Shown piece after piece: positions 18,152-27,142 of a DNA stretch of 64,000 nucleotides (its first letter is position 1; each line of letters begins with the position of its first letter). The notes under the pieces were generated by a model. That model was given only the letters and a program-made list of their open reading frames with translations. It did not search any database and had not been told where the DNA came from. The stretch comes from Phyllobacterium endophyticum (lineage in GTDB: Bacteria; Pseudomonadota; Alphaproteobacteria; Rhizobiales; Rhizobiaceae): positions 558,001 to 622,000 of the forward strand of contig NZ_PGGN01000003.1 in NCBI RefSeq assembly GCF_003010935.1. The letters are read 5' to 3'. The translations under genes and the position numbers were made by a program.

Positions 18152-18400
18152 ATGGATATTCGCGAGATTTTTGCACGCAACCTGAGAACTCTGCGGCAGG
18201 CCAAAGACCTGTCCCAGGAAGAGCTTGCGCATCGGGCGGGGATCGATCGCACCTATATCAGTGCATTGGAGCGCAACGTATATAACCCCAGTATCGATGT
18301 TGTAGAACGGCTCGCTAACGCTCTAGGAGTGGAAGCAGCGGAACTATTAAAGCGATCTTTTCGGGATTTGCAGGGAACAAAGACTGAGCTTGACGAATAG
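18152..18400 (+). CDS. XRE family helix-turn-helix regulator, 82 residues
   Basis: Small DNA-binding protein made almost wholly of a Cro/CI-type HTH: RQAKDLSQEELAHRAGID and RTYISALERNVYNPSIDVVE are classic helix 2-3 and helix 4-5 segments. The length of 82 residues is typical of stand-alone XRE proteins near restriction or phage-derived genes, but no such partner is adjacent. The gene is bordered on the right by about 900 bases without a recognised gene, so it may be a leftover of a lost module. Confidence 0.85.
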   Translation: MDIREIFARNLRTLRQAKDLSQEELAHRAGIDRTYISALERNVYNPSIDVVERLANALGVEAAELLKRSFRDLQGTKTELDE

Positions 18401-19310
18401 ACGACCAAGAACACTACAAAAGCCAGTGCCGCGTGGTGATTGAGGCAGACCAGCAACGAGCATTGACTATGCTTTGGCAGCAGGGGAAGAAAACGATCCA
18501 GCCGTTGCGGGTCCTGACGGAGCTGTGCTTCAGCGGTCTACGGGCAGACATCTCCCATCGAGACCGCAGTGGCTGAGCCAGATTGTAAACATCCAACCGC
18601 GCGCTCCAGCACGCACAGTTCCCCAAACCAGGCTCTTCACGGCGCTGTCCGTTTCATTCAATAGTCCGAGCCTCATACCCAGCGGCTCCGGTGAGCAAAA
18701 ACGCCCGTGAATCAGGAGCCCAATCTAGACGCCGTATAATGCGTGCAAGAGACAAACCGTTCGTACGCAAAGCCCAGTTTACCAATGAAGTGGCGACGCT
18801 GTCTTGTACCGAGCGTGGGGCTGCGGTGGTGGAATTGGTGCTTATTCACAGTAACCTATGATCGGGCGGATTGCTTCCGTTGGATCTGTTCGCCCAAGTG
18901 CGGAAGCACTATAGAATTTCTGGAGGCAGCCGAGAAATATGGATTGTATGCATCAAGACCGGTCATGTTCGCGGTATGTTCTTCAGCAACGCATAAGGTC
19001 GGTCTTGATTGTCGCCGGGCGAAATAAAAGCATTCACGCTTGCAGCGGGTGTGAGCATCCTGTGGATCATGCTCGGCTTAGTCAGGAGATCAGCGATGAT
19101 CCTTAAGTCGTATAGGGCTACATGGGTCGGGCTTTCTGGATGGTGGTACTGACTGCTTCTGGAATGCCAGGTGAGAGCTCACAACTGTTCGAACATCCTG
19201 CCGCACACTTTACCCGGTGCGCCGCGCACTCTGTCATGCCGAAAACGTTCGACGTGGATTACCGCCATCAGTGGGCAGGATCGGCAAGCATGCTCGAAGC
19301 TATCGCTACG
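18401..19310. other. Long region without recognised gene
   Basis: About 900 bases. Several frames of 40-95 codons are open (for example 18739-18861 and 18743-19027), but none has a good ribosome site or a family I can name, and they overlap in different frames. The pattern looks like decayed sequence. No inverted repeats of an insertion sequence were seen. Confidence 0.5.
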
Positions 19311-19868
19311 CTAGTTCTGCTGTGTGAAGCTGTTAATCATCAAAATTTCTGCTTCGGCCTCTACAGCAACATAGGCATGTGGCTGATCGGCATCGAAGAG
19401 AATACTGTCTCCTTCATTCAGCACGATGGTGTCATAGTACGCCGTATACAATTGCAGCTTTCCCGAAAGAACGAGGAGAAATTCCTGCCCAGGGTGCTGC
19501 CGCCATCCCCCGTTTTCCTCGAATGTCGCGGCGGTGACTTTCACGCGCCAGAAAAGATTGTGCTTTTCTTTGAAATCGGGACAGAGAATCTCAAGATCTA
19601 GGCCTGGTGTTTGATGATGATCGCCCGATCCAGCCCGCGTTATCGACCGTCGAGCCATGGCCACGGGTGCCTGTTCGGTCAGAAAGATTGACGCTGGAAC
19701 CTGTAATATACCCGCCAGCTTGAGTGCGATCTCGATCGTCAATTTTGCCTTGCCCGTCTCAAGTTTTGAAAGCTGGGACGCGGAAATGCCGGAGGTCTTC
19801 GCAAGATCGCGTAGGCTCAAGTGCTTGAGTTTGCGGTAATGGCGTATTTGCAGCGCGGCGGCGGACAT
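19311..19868 (-). CDS. XRE family regulator with C-terminal cupin (PuuR-like)
   Basis: Repressor-type protein, 185 residues. Residues 1-65 hold the HTH (RDLAKTSGISASQLSKLETG), and 110-180 a cupin domain (HPGQEFLLVLSGKLQLYTAY, GDSILFDADQPHAY), the layout of PuuR, which controls putrescine use through gamma-glutamylation. The start at 19868 has GGAGGAGAAGG just upstream, so the longer frame to 19898 is rejected. It sits beside a PuuA-like glutamine synthetase and a possible autoregulatory site about 100 bases upstream, so it probably controls the 20-31 kb catabolic genes. Its ligand is likely a pathway intermediate. Confidence 0.9.
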   Translation of the reverse strand: MSAAALQIRHYRKLKHLSLRDLAKTSGISASQLSKLETGKAKLTIEIALKLAGILQVPASIFLTEQAPVAMARRSITRAGSGDHHQTPGLDLEILCPDFKEKHNLFWRVKVTAATFEENGGWRQHPGQEFLLVLSGKLQLYTAYYDTIVLNEGDSILFDADQPHAYVAVEAEAEILMINSFTQQN

Positions 19869-19967
19869 GCCTTCTCCTCCAGCGAACACCGGCGGCAAAT
19901 CCGCAACGGCATCGACTGTGTCGTTTACCTTGGCTCATCTGTTCAAGCAAGTTGCGCAATGGCAAGA

Positions 19968-19986
19968 ACGTTCGTATTGGGAAACA
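19968..19986. promoter_or_regulatory. Candidate operator upstream of the XRE-cupin gene
   Basis: ACGTTCGTATTGGGAAACA matches 13 of 19 positions of the palindromic element between the SDR and ALDH genes (22328-22346), including TTCGTAT and GGAAA. It lies 100-118 bases before the XRE-cupin start, where an autoregulatory site would be expected. The comparison was by eye. Confidence 0.45.
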
Positions 19987-20143
19987 TTGTTGTTAAAGGT
20001 GCAATCAATGCTCAAACTTGCTCACCAGATTTGAGACGGGATGGACGCGGTGCAGATGAGATCGGGAGATCTCGGCAAGGCAGCAAGGCAGAGTTCTGTG
20101 GGCGATCGCGGACTCAGATTATTGCCGGCTTGATGTGCCGGGA

Positions 20144-21496
20144 CTAGATGCGCTCGAACAGCCTGCGTTTTTCCCAATCCGTCACGAACCCGTCATATTG
20201 GTATACCTCCCATTTGGCGGCATGGACGTAGTGGTCGACTACCACGTTGCCGAAAGCCTGGCGCAGCATGGCCGAACCGTGTGCTCTTGCGATCGCTTCG
20301 TTCAGAGATTTTGGAATTTCGTGGAGGGAGGGATCTGCGTAAGCATTGCCGTTGGTCTCGTCGGGCATCTGTAGTTCGTCGGCTATTCCCTTCAAACCCG
20401 CGGCAATAATGGCGGCGAATGCGGTGTGGACATTTGCGTCGGCCCCCGGAATTCGAACCTCCATTCGGGTGCTTTTCCCGTGACCGACCAGACGGAAGGC
20501 GGTCGTCCGATTATCTCTGCCCCAACAAATCCGCGTTGGAGCAAACGATCCGGATTGAAAACGCTTATACGAGTTGATGTTCGGCGCGAAAAACAATGTG
20601 ATCTCAGCCGCATGGGCCATTACGCCAGCCATAAAATGCTTGAACTCCTTCGATAACCCATCGGGTGATGATGGATCCACTGAGCGAGAACGCGATCCAT
20701 CGACCGACCATAGGGATGCGTGAATGTGGCAGCTGGATCCGGCGATGTCCGAGCTGGGCTTAGCCATGAATGTAGCTGATTTCTGGTGTTTGGCGGCGAT
20801 CTCCTTGACCGCCTGCTTATAATAGACATGATTGTCGGCATTGGTAAGCGGATCCGCATATCTGAGGCTGATCTCCTGCTGGCCCGGTCCCCATTCGCCT
20901 TTTGTCGTCTCCACCTCGATACCCATGGCATCGAGAGCTGCTCGCAGCTCGGCGAGCAGCGGTTCGACAGCAGTTGTGCGAAGAAGATTGTAATCCTGGC
21001 TGTAGGGCGAGGACGGGGTAAGGCCCTTGAAATCCTTCGCGATGCAGCCGTCATAGCTGTCTTCATATAGATAAAATTCAAGCTCAGACGCAAAGTTGAA
21101 GCTGAAGCCAAGCTCGGCTGCCTTCTGGATCTGTTTCTTCAACATCGCCCTGGGCGCGGTCGGAACGAGAGCCCCGTCCGGGAGGATGCAATCACCGATG
21201 ACGATCGCCTGGCCGGAAAGCCAGGGCATGTTTCGCCACGTTCGGATATCAGGCTTGACGACAAAGTCGCCGTAACCCTTCTCCCAAGACGCTGATTGAA
21301 ATCCCGGGATCGGATTGCCCTCCACATCGACCGTGAAAAGATAGTCGCACATGTGACTTCCTTCCCCCGCAGCGCCAAGGAAGTATTTGGCGCCCTCGCG
21401 CTTGCCCATGAGGCGTCCTGCCATATCGGGAAAGCAAATCGCCACGGTGTCGATGTCACCGTCCGCAAGTAAATTTTTAATCTCCTCCAACATCAT
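20144..21496 (-). CDS. Glutamine synthetase family protein, gamma-glutamyl-amine synthetase type
   Basis: ATP-dependent ligase of 450 residues, the length of PuuA/GlnA3/IpuC-type enzymes that join glutamate to an amine instead of ammonia. The N-terminal beta-grasp part (CFPDMAGRLMGKR) is followed by the catalytic domain with SELEFYLYE (metal Glu), GPGQQEISLRYADPL, the His of GSSCHIHASL, and PNINSYKRFQSGSFAPTRIC, a pattern characteristic of the gamma-glutamyl-polyamine branch. It follows the SDR gene by five bases on the same strand. With the ALDH and amidohydrolase next door it suggests a gamma-glutamylated intermediate pathway. The amine is not identifiable; putrescine, ethanolamine and alkylamines are all known substrates of relatives. 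Confidence 0.9.
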   Translation of the reverse strand: MMLEEIKNLLADGDIDTVAICFPDMAGRLMGKREGAKYFLGAAGEGSHMCDYLFTVDVEGNPIPGFQSASWEKGYGDFVVKPDIRTWRNMPWLSGQAIVIGDCILPDGALVPTAPRAMLKKQIQKAAELGFSFNFASELEFYLYEDSYDGCIAKDFKGLTPSSPYSQDYNLLRTTAVEPLLAELRAALDAMGIEVETTKGEWGPGQQEISLRYADPLTNADNHVYYKQAVKEIAAKHQKSATFMAKPSSDIAGSSCHIHASLWSVDGSRSRSVDPSSPDGLSKEFKHFMAGVMAHAAEITLFFAPNINSYKRFQSGSFAPTRICWGRDNRTTAFRLVGHGKSTRMEVRIPGADANVHTAFAAIIAAGLKGIADELQMPDETNGNAYADPSLHEIPKSLNEAIARAHGSAMLRQAFGNVVVDHYVHAAKWEVYQYDGFVTDWEKRRLFERI

Positions 21497-21501
21497 CTAC
21501 C

Positions 21502-22260
21502 TCAATATTTTAGGAGAACGCCGCCATCGACGATGAGGTCGATACCGGTGATGTAGGAAGAACCGTCTGAGAGGAGGAACAACGCGGCGTTTGCGAGCTC
21601 GGCCGGCGTGCCGACGCGTCCCATGGGAACATGTTCTCCAACAGCCGACACCTTCTCGGAAGAGTCCCACCGGTCCTGCAGCGGCGTCAACGTCAAGCCG
21701 GGAAAGATGGTATTTGATCGAATGTTCTCTCTCGCGAGCTGCATGGCTAGCGATTTCGACACCGCGCTTACCCCTGCCTTCGAGGCTGCATAGGCGTCCT
21801 GCGGCGAGGCATCCCCGCGCAGGCACTGGATTGTCGAGAAATGGACCATGGACCCGCCGCCGGCCTTACGCAAATGGGGGACCACCGCCCTCGCCGTGTG
21901 CGTCATGGATTTGAGGTTGATCTTGAAGACTTGGTCCCAGACATCGAGATCCATGTCGAGAAGGCTCATGTCTTTCCCGAACCACAGAACACCGGCCACA
22001 TTGGCCAGATAGTCGATCCGCCCAAACCGTTCCGCGGCATCAGCTACAGCATTTTCCACGAATCCGGCGTCTGTCAGGTCGCCCTGCGCATAGATAACGC
22101 GCTCACCCTCCCTAATCTCGGCTGGCCGCTCCTTGACGTCGATCATCAGGACCGAGCCACCAGCCTGCAGCATCTGTTTCGAGATTGCGAGCCCCATACC
22201 ACCGCCTGCTCCCGTAACGACGGCAACTTTTTCTGAAAAATCAAACGTTAACACCTTCAT
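21502..22260 (-). CDS. SDR family oxidoreductase
   Basis: NAD(P)-dependent short-chain dehydrogenase, 252 residues. The nucleotide motif TGAGGGMG is at 16-23, the NVAG motif (YLANVAGVLW) follows, and the catalytic Ser (HFSTIQC) and YAASK (Tyr-x-x-x-Lys) are intact. Start 22260 has AGGAG a few bases upstream. It is the first gene of a two-gene operon with the glutamine synthetase-like gene, diverging from the ALDH gene across a 122-base regulatory region. It probably oxidises an alcohol group on the amine or on the gamma-glutamylated intermediate. Confidence 0.9.
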   Translation of the reverse strand: MKVLTFDFSEKVAVVTGAGGGMGLAISKQMLQAGGSVLMIDVKERPAEIREGERVIYAQGDLTDAGFVENAVADAAERFGRIDYLANVAGVLWFGKDMSLLDMDLDVWDQVFKINLKSMTHTARAVVPHLRKAGGGSMVHFSTIQCLRGDASPQDAYAASKAGVSAVSKSLAMQLARENIRSNTIFPGLTLTPLQDRWDSSEKVSAVGEHVPMGRVGTPAELANAALFLLSDGSSYITGIDLIVDGGVLLKY

Positions 22261-22327
22261 TGCTCCTAGCATCCGATTTTGGAAAGTTCGCACATAAAAT
22301 GTATTTTAGCAACATTAATTGGAGACT

Positions 22328-22377
22328 TGTTTCGTATATGGAAATATCATACGATTATGGAAACATGATTTAGGAAA
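22328..22377. promoter_or_regulatory. Candidate operator cluster between SDR and ALDH genes
   Basis: A palindromic element TGTTTCGTATATGGAAATA (22328-22346) is followed by a half site TGGAAACA (22358-22365) and a further GGAAA (22373-22377). The first matches the site upstream of the sugar-type ABC operon at 14 of 19 positions. The two ATGGAAA copies are 19 bases apart. The cluster lies in the shared promoter region of two divergent operons and probably binds the XRE-cupin protein. Confidence 0.5.
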
Positions 22378-22382
22378 CCAGG

Positions 22383-23771
22383 ATGTCAGTAGAAAATCAG
22401 TTCAAGATCATTTCGCCCGTCGATGGCCGCGTCTATGCCACGCGTTCTTATTCGGAGTCCTCAAACGTGGCGGCCGCACTGGATCGTGCTGGGGCCGCCT
22501 TCCGGACGTGGAGATCCAGCCTCATCTCCGAGCGCGCCAGTCTTATCACTGCTCTGGCGGATGCCCTCTTGGCACGAAAGGAGCATCTAGGCGAGATCGT
22601 GGCCTGGCAAATCGGGCGCCCGATCGCACAGGCGGATGAGACCGCTCGTTTCAAGCTAGTGTCTGAAAAACATATCGAGGCGGTTTCGGTTCTTGAACAC
22701 GAACCCTATCCAAGCGAACCATCAATTGAACGTCATGTCCGCCGATCCGGCCAGGGGATTCATTTTTCCATCGCGCCCTGGAATTATCCGCTCGGCCTTC
22801 TTCCCTGGCTGATCGTCGCGCCTGTCCTCGGCGGTAATACGGTGATCCTCAAGCACTCCGACCAGACCGCGCTCGTCGCGGAAGTTATCAATGAAGCGCT
22901 CGCAGCCATCGGCGCGCCTGAAGGTGTGCTCCAAACCATCGCAGTCAACCATCGAACGGCTGGCGAGATCATCAGTTCGGGTCGGGTAAAGGCCATCAAT
23001 TTCATTGGCTCGGTGCGCGGGGGTCTCGAGATACACAAAGCCGCGGCTGGTACGCTGACACATGTGCATCTGGAGCTCGGCGGCAAGGATCCGGCCTATA
23101 TTCGACCTGACGCCGATATCGGTTCGGCGGTAGCGGACATCGCCGACGGCAGTTTCTCAAACTCCGGTCAGTCGTGCTGCTCTGTAGAACGGATTTACGT
23201 TCACGAATCTGTTCATGATGCTTTCGTTGAGCGCTTCAAGCAGGAGATGCAGAACTGGAGCGTTGGCAATCCGATCACGGAAGCTCCTGCGATCGGGCCG
23301 ATGGTCAAGCACGCCGCAGCCGAATACGTGAGAACCCAGATCGCAGACGCTGTTATCAATGGGGCAAAAAAATATGTCGCAGAGACTTTCGCAGGTTTGG
23401 CCACAGACGAAAACGCCTATGTCACACCCACGCTGCTGACAAATCTCGATCACTCGATGAGCATCATGCGGGACGAGCTTTTTGGCCCCGTGGCATGCAT
23501 TCAAAAGGTTGCCAGCGATGAAGAGGCGGTGTTGCTGATGAACGACAGCGAGTTTGGTCTTACTGCCAGCATCTGGACTGCCGATACAGAGCGAGGTGTA
23601 GAGCTCGGCGATCAACTGGAAACAGGGACGGTGTTCGTGAACCGCTGCGATCACGCAGACCTATACCTGCCTTGGGGTGGAGAAAAGAATTCGGGCCTTG
23701 GTCGCGTTAACGGCCGTGACGGTCTACTCGGCGTCACCGCATCAAAATCCTTCCATGTAAAGGCTGTATGA
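22383..23771 (+). CDS. Aldehyde dehydrogenase family protein
   Basis: NAD(P)-dependent aldehyde dehydrogenase, 462 residues. PWN (132-134), the general base Glu231 in HLELGGKDP and the nucleophile Cys265 in SGQSCCSVERIY are all present, so it should be active. It is the first gene of the rightward operon and overlaps the amidohydrolase-like gene in ATGA. In PuuC- or IpuH-type pathways such an enzyme oxidises the gamma-glutamyl-amino aldehyde to the acid; that role is inferred from the neighbours. Confidence 0.92.
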   Translation: MSVENQFKIISPVDGRVYATRSYSESSNVAAALDRAGAAFRTWRSSLISERASLITALADALLARKEHLGEIVAWQIGRPIAQADETARFKLVSEKHIEAVSVLEHEPYPSEPSIERHVRRSGQGIHFSIAPWNYPLGLLPWLIVAPVLGGNTVILKHSDQTALVAEVINEALAAIGAPEGVLQTIAVNHRTAGEIISSGRVKAINFIGSVRGGLEIHKAAAGTLTHVHLELGGKDPAYIRPDADIGSAVADIADGSFSNSGQSCCSVERIYVHESVHDAFVERFKQEMQNWSVGNPITEAPAIGPMVKHAAAEYVRTQIADAVINGAKKYVAETFAGLATDENAYVTPTLLTNLDHSMSIMRDELFGPVACIQKVASDEEAVLLMNDSEFGLTASIWTADTERGVELGDQLETGTVFVNRCDHADLYLPWGGEKNSGLGRVNGRDGLLGVTASKSFHVKAV

Positions 23772-24553
23772 TGGACGTCCAAAAGCTCACGCAAGCGGAT
23801 GTCGACCGCTATGTCAGCGGCGCTGTCGATATCCGACCCGGAATGAGCTATCCGAATGTCGTCCTACTGTGCGAGCACGGTAGGAATTCGGTACCTTCAG
23901 CGTGGAACAACCTCGGAATATCGCACGCTTTTTTCGCGACCCATTTCGGAGCCGACCTCGGCGCCGCCGATCTGACGATTGAAGTCGCACAGAGACTCGG
24001 AGCGACTGCGATCGTATCAAACTATTCGCGCCTGTTCCTCGACTATAATCGCCATTCCAACGATCCGGACTGTTTTAAACTCGACATGGGGGGCATCCCG
24101 ATTCCGGGCAATTTAGATTTGTCGGCGGAGGAGATAGCACTCAGAGACAGGATCGCCCGAACTCCTGTGGAAAAGGCTGTTGATAGATGGACGATGTTCG
24201 GTGGGAGGGAGCCGCCGTTGCTGATCTCTCTGCATTCGTTCTCACCGATTTGGGCAAATCAGGTCCGAAGCTGTGAAATCGGCGTCATGTGGCGTGAGGA
24301 CGAACGCCTCGCGCCACGATTGATCGAGGCGTTAAAAAAATTCGAGGACATCGATATCGGAGATAATGAGCCCTACGATTTCCGCACCAGCGATTGGTAC
24401 ACCTTGAAGCGCCACGGGCTCGATGCGAATGTTCCTGCCGCCTATATCGAAGTTCGCAACAGCTATCTGATCGACGAGACTATGCGAAGCAGGGTCTCGG
24501 ATCTGATCACCCGCGCCATCCAAGAATGCATAACGGCACGCGGCAAAGGCTGA
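23768..24553 (+). CDS. N-formylglutamate amidohydrolase family protein
   Basis: Metal-dependent amidohydrolase-like protein, 261 residues. The N-terminal VVLLCEHGRNSVPSAWNNLG, then FATHFGADLGAADL, YSRLFLDYNRH and LLISLHSFSP match the family that includes HutG-type N-formylglutamate deformylase. There are no other histidine-use genes nearby, so its substrate may instead be a gamma-glutamyl or N-formyl compound of this cluster. It is co-translated with the ALDH. Met codons at 23768 and 23771 are equivalent choices. Confidence 0.88.
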   Translation: MMDVQKLTQADVDRYVSGAVDIRPGMSYPNVVLLCEHGRNSVPSAWNNLGISHAFFATHFGADLGAADLTIEVAQRLGATAIVSNYSRLFLDYNRHSNDPDCFKLDMGGIPIPGNLDLSAEEIALRDRIARTPVEKAVDRWTMFGGREPPLLISLHSFSPIWANQVRSCEIGVMWREDERLAPRLIEALKKFEDIDIGDNEPYDFRTSDWYTLKRHGLDANVPAAYIEVRNSYLIDETMRSRVSDLITRAIQECITARGKG

Positions 24554-24838
24554 TCCCACGCAGAAAAGCGGAATTTGTTGGGCTCCGGTTGTTCGCTGGC
24601 TATTCGCCTTGTGCAGGGTGACGCGCACGGGGCAATATTCAACTTCGGACAATAGGTCCTCGTCCGGCGAAGGCTGCTGAAATAGTCGCGTCTGCAGCAC
24701 GTCGACCGGGTGATGCGGAGCGCGTAGTCGCTGGGAGGTCCGCCCGGCGGTGCGCGGCCCGGACCAAGCTGCAATGGTCAGTTGGTCCGTCCGGCAGTCC
24801 CGTCGGAGCGAGCAAAAATGCGAGGGGTATGCCTACCT

Positions 24839-27037
24839 CTAGTCTAGCAGTGAATCTCGACTGATGAACGCATCCAGAACGTTGTTGACCAGCTTTGCTA
24901 TGTTATTTTCAAACTCGTTCCAGGCGATGGCACCTACGAATGCGATCGAGCTTGCCGAAAAAACCCCGCCTCCACCGTGTATCGGCACGAAAACCATGTC
25001 GGAACGGACTCGATCGGGTCGCGTGGTCCCGTCCTGATGAGGCATCGGGATCAGCATGTCCTCGTTGACGATCTGGTATTCGACGCCAAAGCCGGTCGCG
25101 GAGGCGAGGATAATTGTTTGGGGCGGCGACCCCAGCGAGAGGTCGAAACGATCGCATTCATCGCCGGCGGCGCCTCCAAGGATGTAGCCGAAATTTCCTA
25201 TGAGATCCTCTCCAATTCCTTTGAAGAAATAGCCGGCCTTTGCCCCATAACTCTCGCTCGTCCGCTTGTAACCCTGCGCCTTTGACCATCCTTCCATTGC
25301 AAAGGCGACACCACAGATTTTGTTTGGCCCTCTTCCGCGGTAACGCCATAGCCCCCCGGGCTCGCCGGTATGAGCATGCGTGCGTTCACCGGGCGGAGCG
25401 TTCCAGGCGCGCAGCCCCGCATTGTCGCGGCGTACTTCAATAATCCAGGGGCGGGCCGGGTCGTGGGTGGTGACCCAGTAGAACCCGTTGCCCCCCAGAT
25501 ACATCATCCTTCCGCCCTCACGCAGGTACGCGTCGAGCGTCGACAGTGCCTGTGAAGTCCAATACTCCGGATGGGATCCGGTAATCACAACCTTGTATTT
25601 CGACAGGAGTTCCGATCCGGAGAGATGAAGATCCTCATCTGTCGCGACATGATAGGAATGGCCGGTTCTTTCCAGCCATTCCACAAAGAAGAGGTCCACG
25701 GCCAGATGCCGGAATGTACCAGTCAGAAAATTCGGATAATGCGGGCGCACATTCACAAGCGGTCGACGGCGGCTACTGTAGCGCACTGGGCTTCCGTCCG
25801 CATGCACATCGTAACAGGATAGCCCAAATTCGGGATGCTGATTGAGATATCTCTCGTCTTCAGAAACCAACATATCATGGCCGAGGACGCTTGTAAGGTC
25901 GGCGCCGGCGAAGTGATCGTTGCCATAAGCGAGATAAGTGTTGGTGGGGATTAAAAAGAGTACGTCCGCTTTAGCTTCCGGCTTACCACGCACGAACAGA
26001 GGATACCTGTCTTCAAACCCGCCGGCGCTTAGAACGACGTTATATACGCCGCTGACACTATCTTCGGGGAGTTTAAATTCTAGATTGTAGTCCCAGTTCG
26101 CATCGACCATTTCGTCAGAATGGAAGTAGATTGCCGAATATTGTTCAGGCACCTCGTGGAACGAGTCGCTTTCACCCGTCCAATTTCGCCCCGTTACGCC
26201 CCGTTCCGCTCCGTTGATGATCCGTCCTGGTGGAACACGCCCCGCCTCTTCCCGAATGTCTTGCGAACTGAAATGTTCGCCGATAACCCAGGCAAGATCG
26301 GCTTTGGGAGCAGCATCGCCGGCTCTGTGAATCATTTCTCGTTCGGGCGTCGCGAGGGGTCGACTGAAATATCTGGGACTATCGATCTTCCCGTTGAAGC
26401 CGTCGATGGCGGAGCCGATATCGTCGCACGCCATCGCTGCAAGGGTAAGAAGCGCTGCTGGGCGGTAGGCGGCGTCGAAATCTGCGGCCTCTACATTGCG
26501 CAATGCTCTCGATGGCAATGTGTCAGCTTGCGACACGTCGACGGTGACTCGTGTCTTCGTCGCAATCTCCTCGACATTGATGACAAGAGAATACCATACG
26601 TGTGCATCAATGGACAGATTGAGTTTCTCGACCGTGCTATCCAAGCTGACATACAGCTTGCTACCACACACGCCGACCGCGATTCGCCTGGAGTCGCGCT
26701 CCGTCGCGAAGGCCAAGATGGTCTGGTTTACGTCCCAATCAGGTACGCTTGACAGAAACCAAAGATGAGCGGAGTAGCCGCGCCCTGCAGCACCGGGGCG
26801 AAGCGGCAGCTCGGCGAAAGAGCCCATGGCGGTAGACTGGCGTCGCCCCGCGACGGTTACGTCCACCCCCTCGACAACTGTTCCAAAGGAATGATTTGCA
26901 ACCGTGTTCCGGTCACGCGGGCCACGCGTCACACGCTCGAGTCTTACTCGAACGGTCGGGTGTTCGGTGCTCACCGCCATGCGAACAATTTCGCCAGGCA
27001 ACAGGGACCATTCCTCGAGGTAAGCTTCGATCTGCAT
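24839..27037 (-). CDS. N,N-dimethylformamidase large (beta) subunit-like protein
   Basis: Large protein of 732 residues resembling the DMFase large subunit. The N-terminal half contains a LamG-like sandwich (about 60-240), and the C-terminal half a ThuA-like domain with ADVLFLIPTNTYLAYGND and VVITGSHPEYWTSQAL. From memory, DMFase binds one iron through two Tyr and one Glu, and these motifs carry such residues. DMFase cleaves dimethylformamide to dimethylamine and formate. The small subunit gene is not seen next to it. ATG 27037 is preferred since GGGAG lies six bases upstream. It follows the RbsC-like permease by 105 bases, probably in the same operon, so its substrate may be what the importer brings in. 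Confidence 0.88.
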   Translation of the reverse strand: MQIEAYLEEWSLLPGEIVRMAVSTEHPTVRVRLERVTRGPRDRNTVANHSFGTVVEGVDVTVAGRRQSTAMGSFAELPLRPGAAGRGYSAHLWFLSSVPDWDVNQTILAFATERDSRRIAVGVCGSKLYVSLDSTVEKLNLSIDAHVWYSLVINVEEIATKTRVTVDVSQADTLPSRALRNVEAADFDAAYRPAALLTLAAMACDDIGSAIDGFNGKIDSPRYFSRPLATPEREMIHRAGDAAPKADLAWVIGEHFSSQDIREEAGRVPPGRIINGAERGVTGRNWTGESDSFHEVPEQYSAIYFHSDEMVDANWDYNLEFKLPEDSVSGVYNVVLSAGGFEDRYPLFVRGKPEAKADVLFLIPTNTYLAYGNDHFAGADLTSVLGHDMLVSEDERYLNQHPEFGLSCYDVHADGSPVRYSSRRRPLVNVRPHYPNFLTGTFRHLAVDLFFVEWLERTGHSYHVATDEDLHLSGSELLSKYKVVITGSHPEYWTSQALSTLDAYLREGGRMMYLGGNGFYWVTTHDPARPWIIEVRRDNAGLRAWNAPPGERTHAHTGEPGGLWRYRGRGPNKICGVAFAMEGWSKAQGYKRTSESYGAKAGYFFKGIGEDLIGNFGYILGGAAGDECDRFDLSLGSPPQTIILASATGFGVEYQIVNEDMLIPMPHQDGTTRPDRVRSDMVFVPIHGGGGVFSASSIAFVGAIAWNEFENNIAKLVNNVLDAFISRDSLLD

Positions 27038-27142
27038 CGTCATCTCCCATATGCGCAATTCATTGCCTTGGTAGGGATCAAGGCGCTATTTCTCGGTAGG
27101 CTTGGCAATCTGCGCTCTTCGCCAGCGGGAAAAATGCTGAGG

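Noticed and set aside
18401-19310. An insertion sequence in this gap
   Set aside because: No transposase motif and no terminal inverted repeats could be found by eye.
23768-24553. Calling the amidohydrolase hutG of histidine use
   Set aside because: No hutH, hutU or hutI is near; the neighbours point to an amine pathway.
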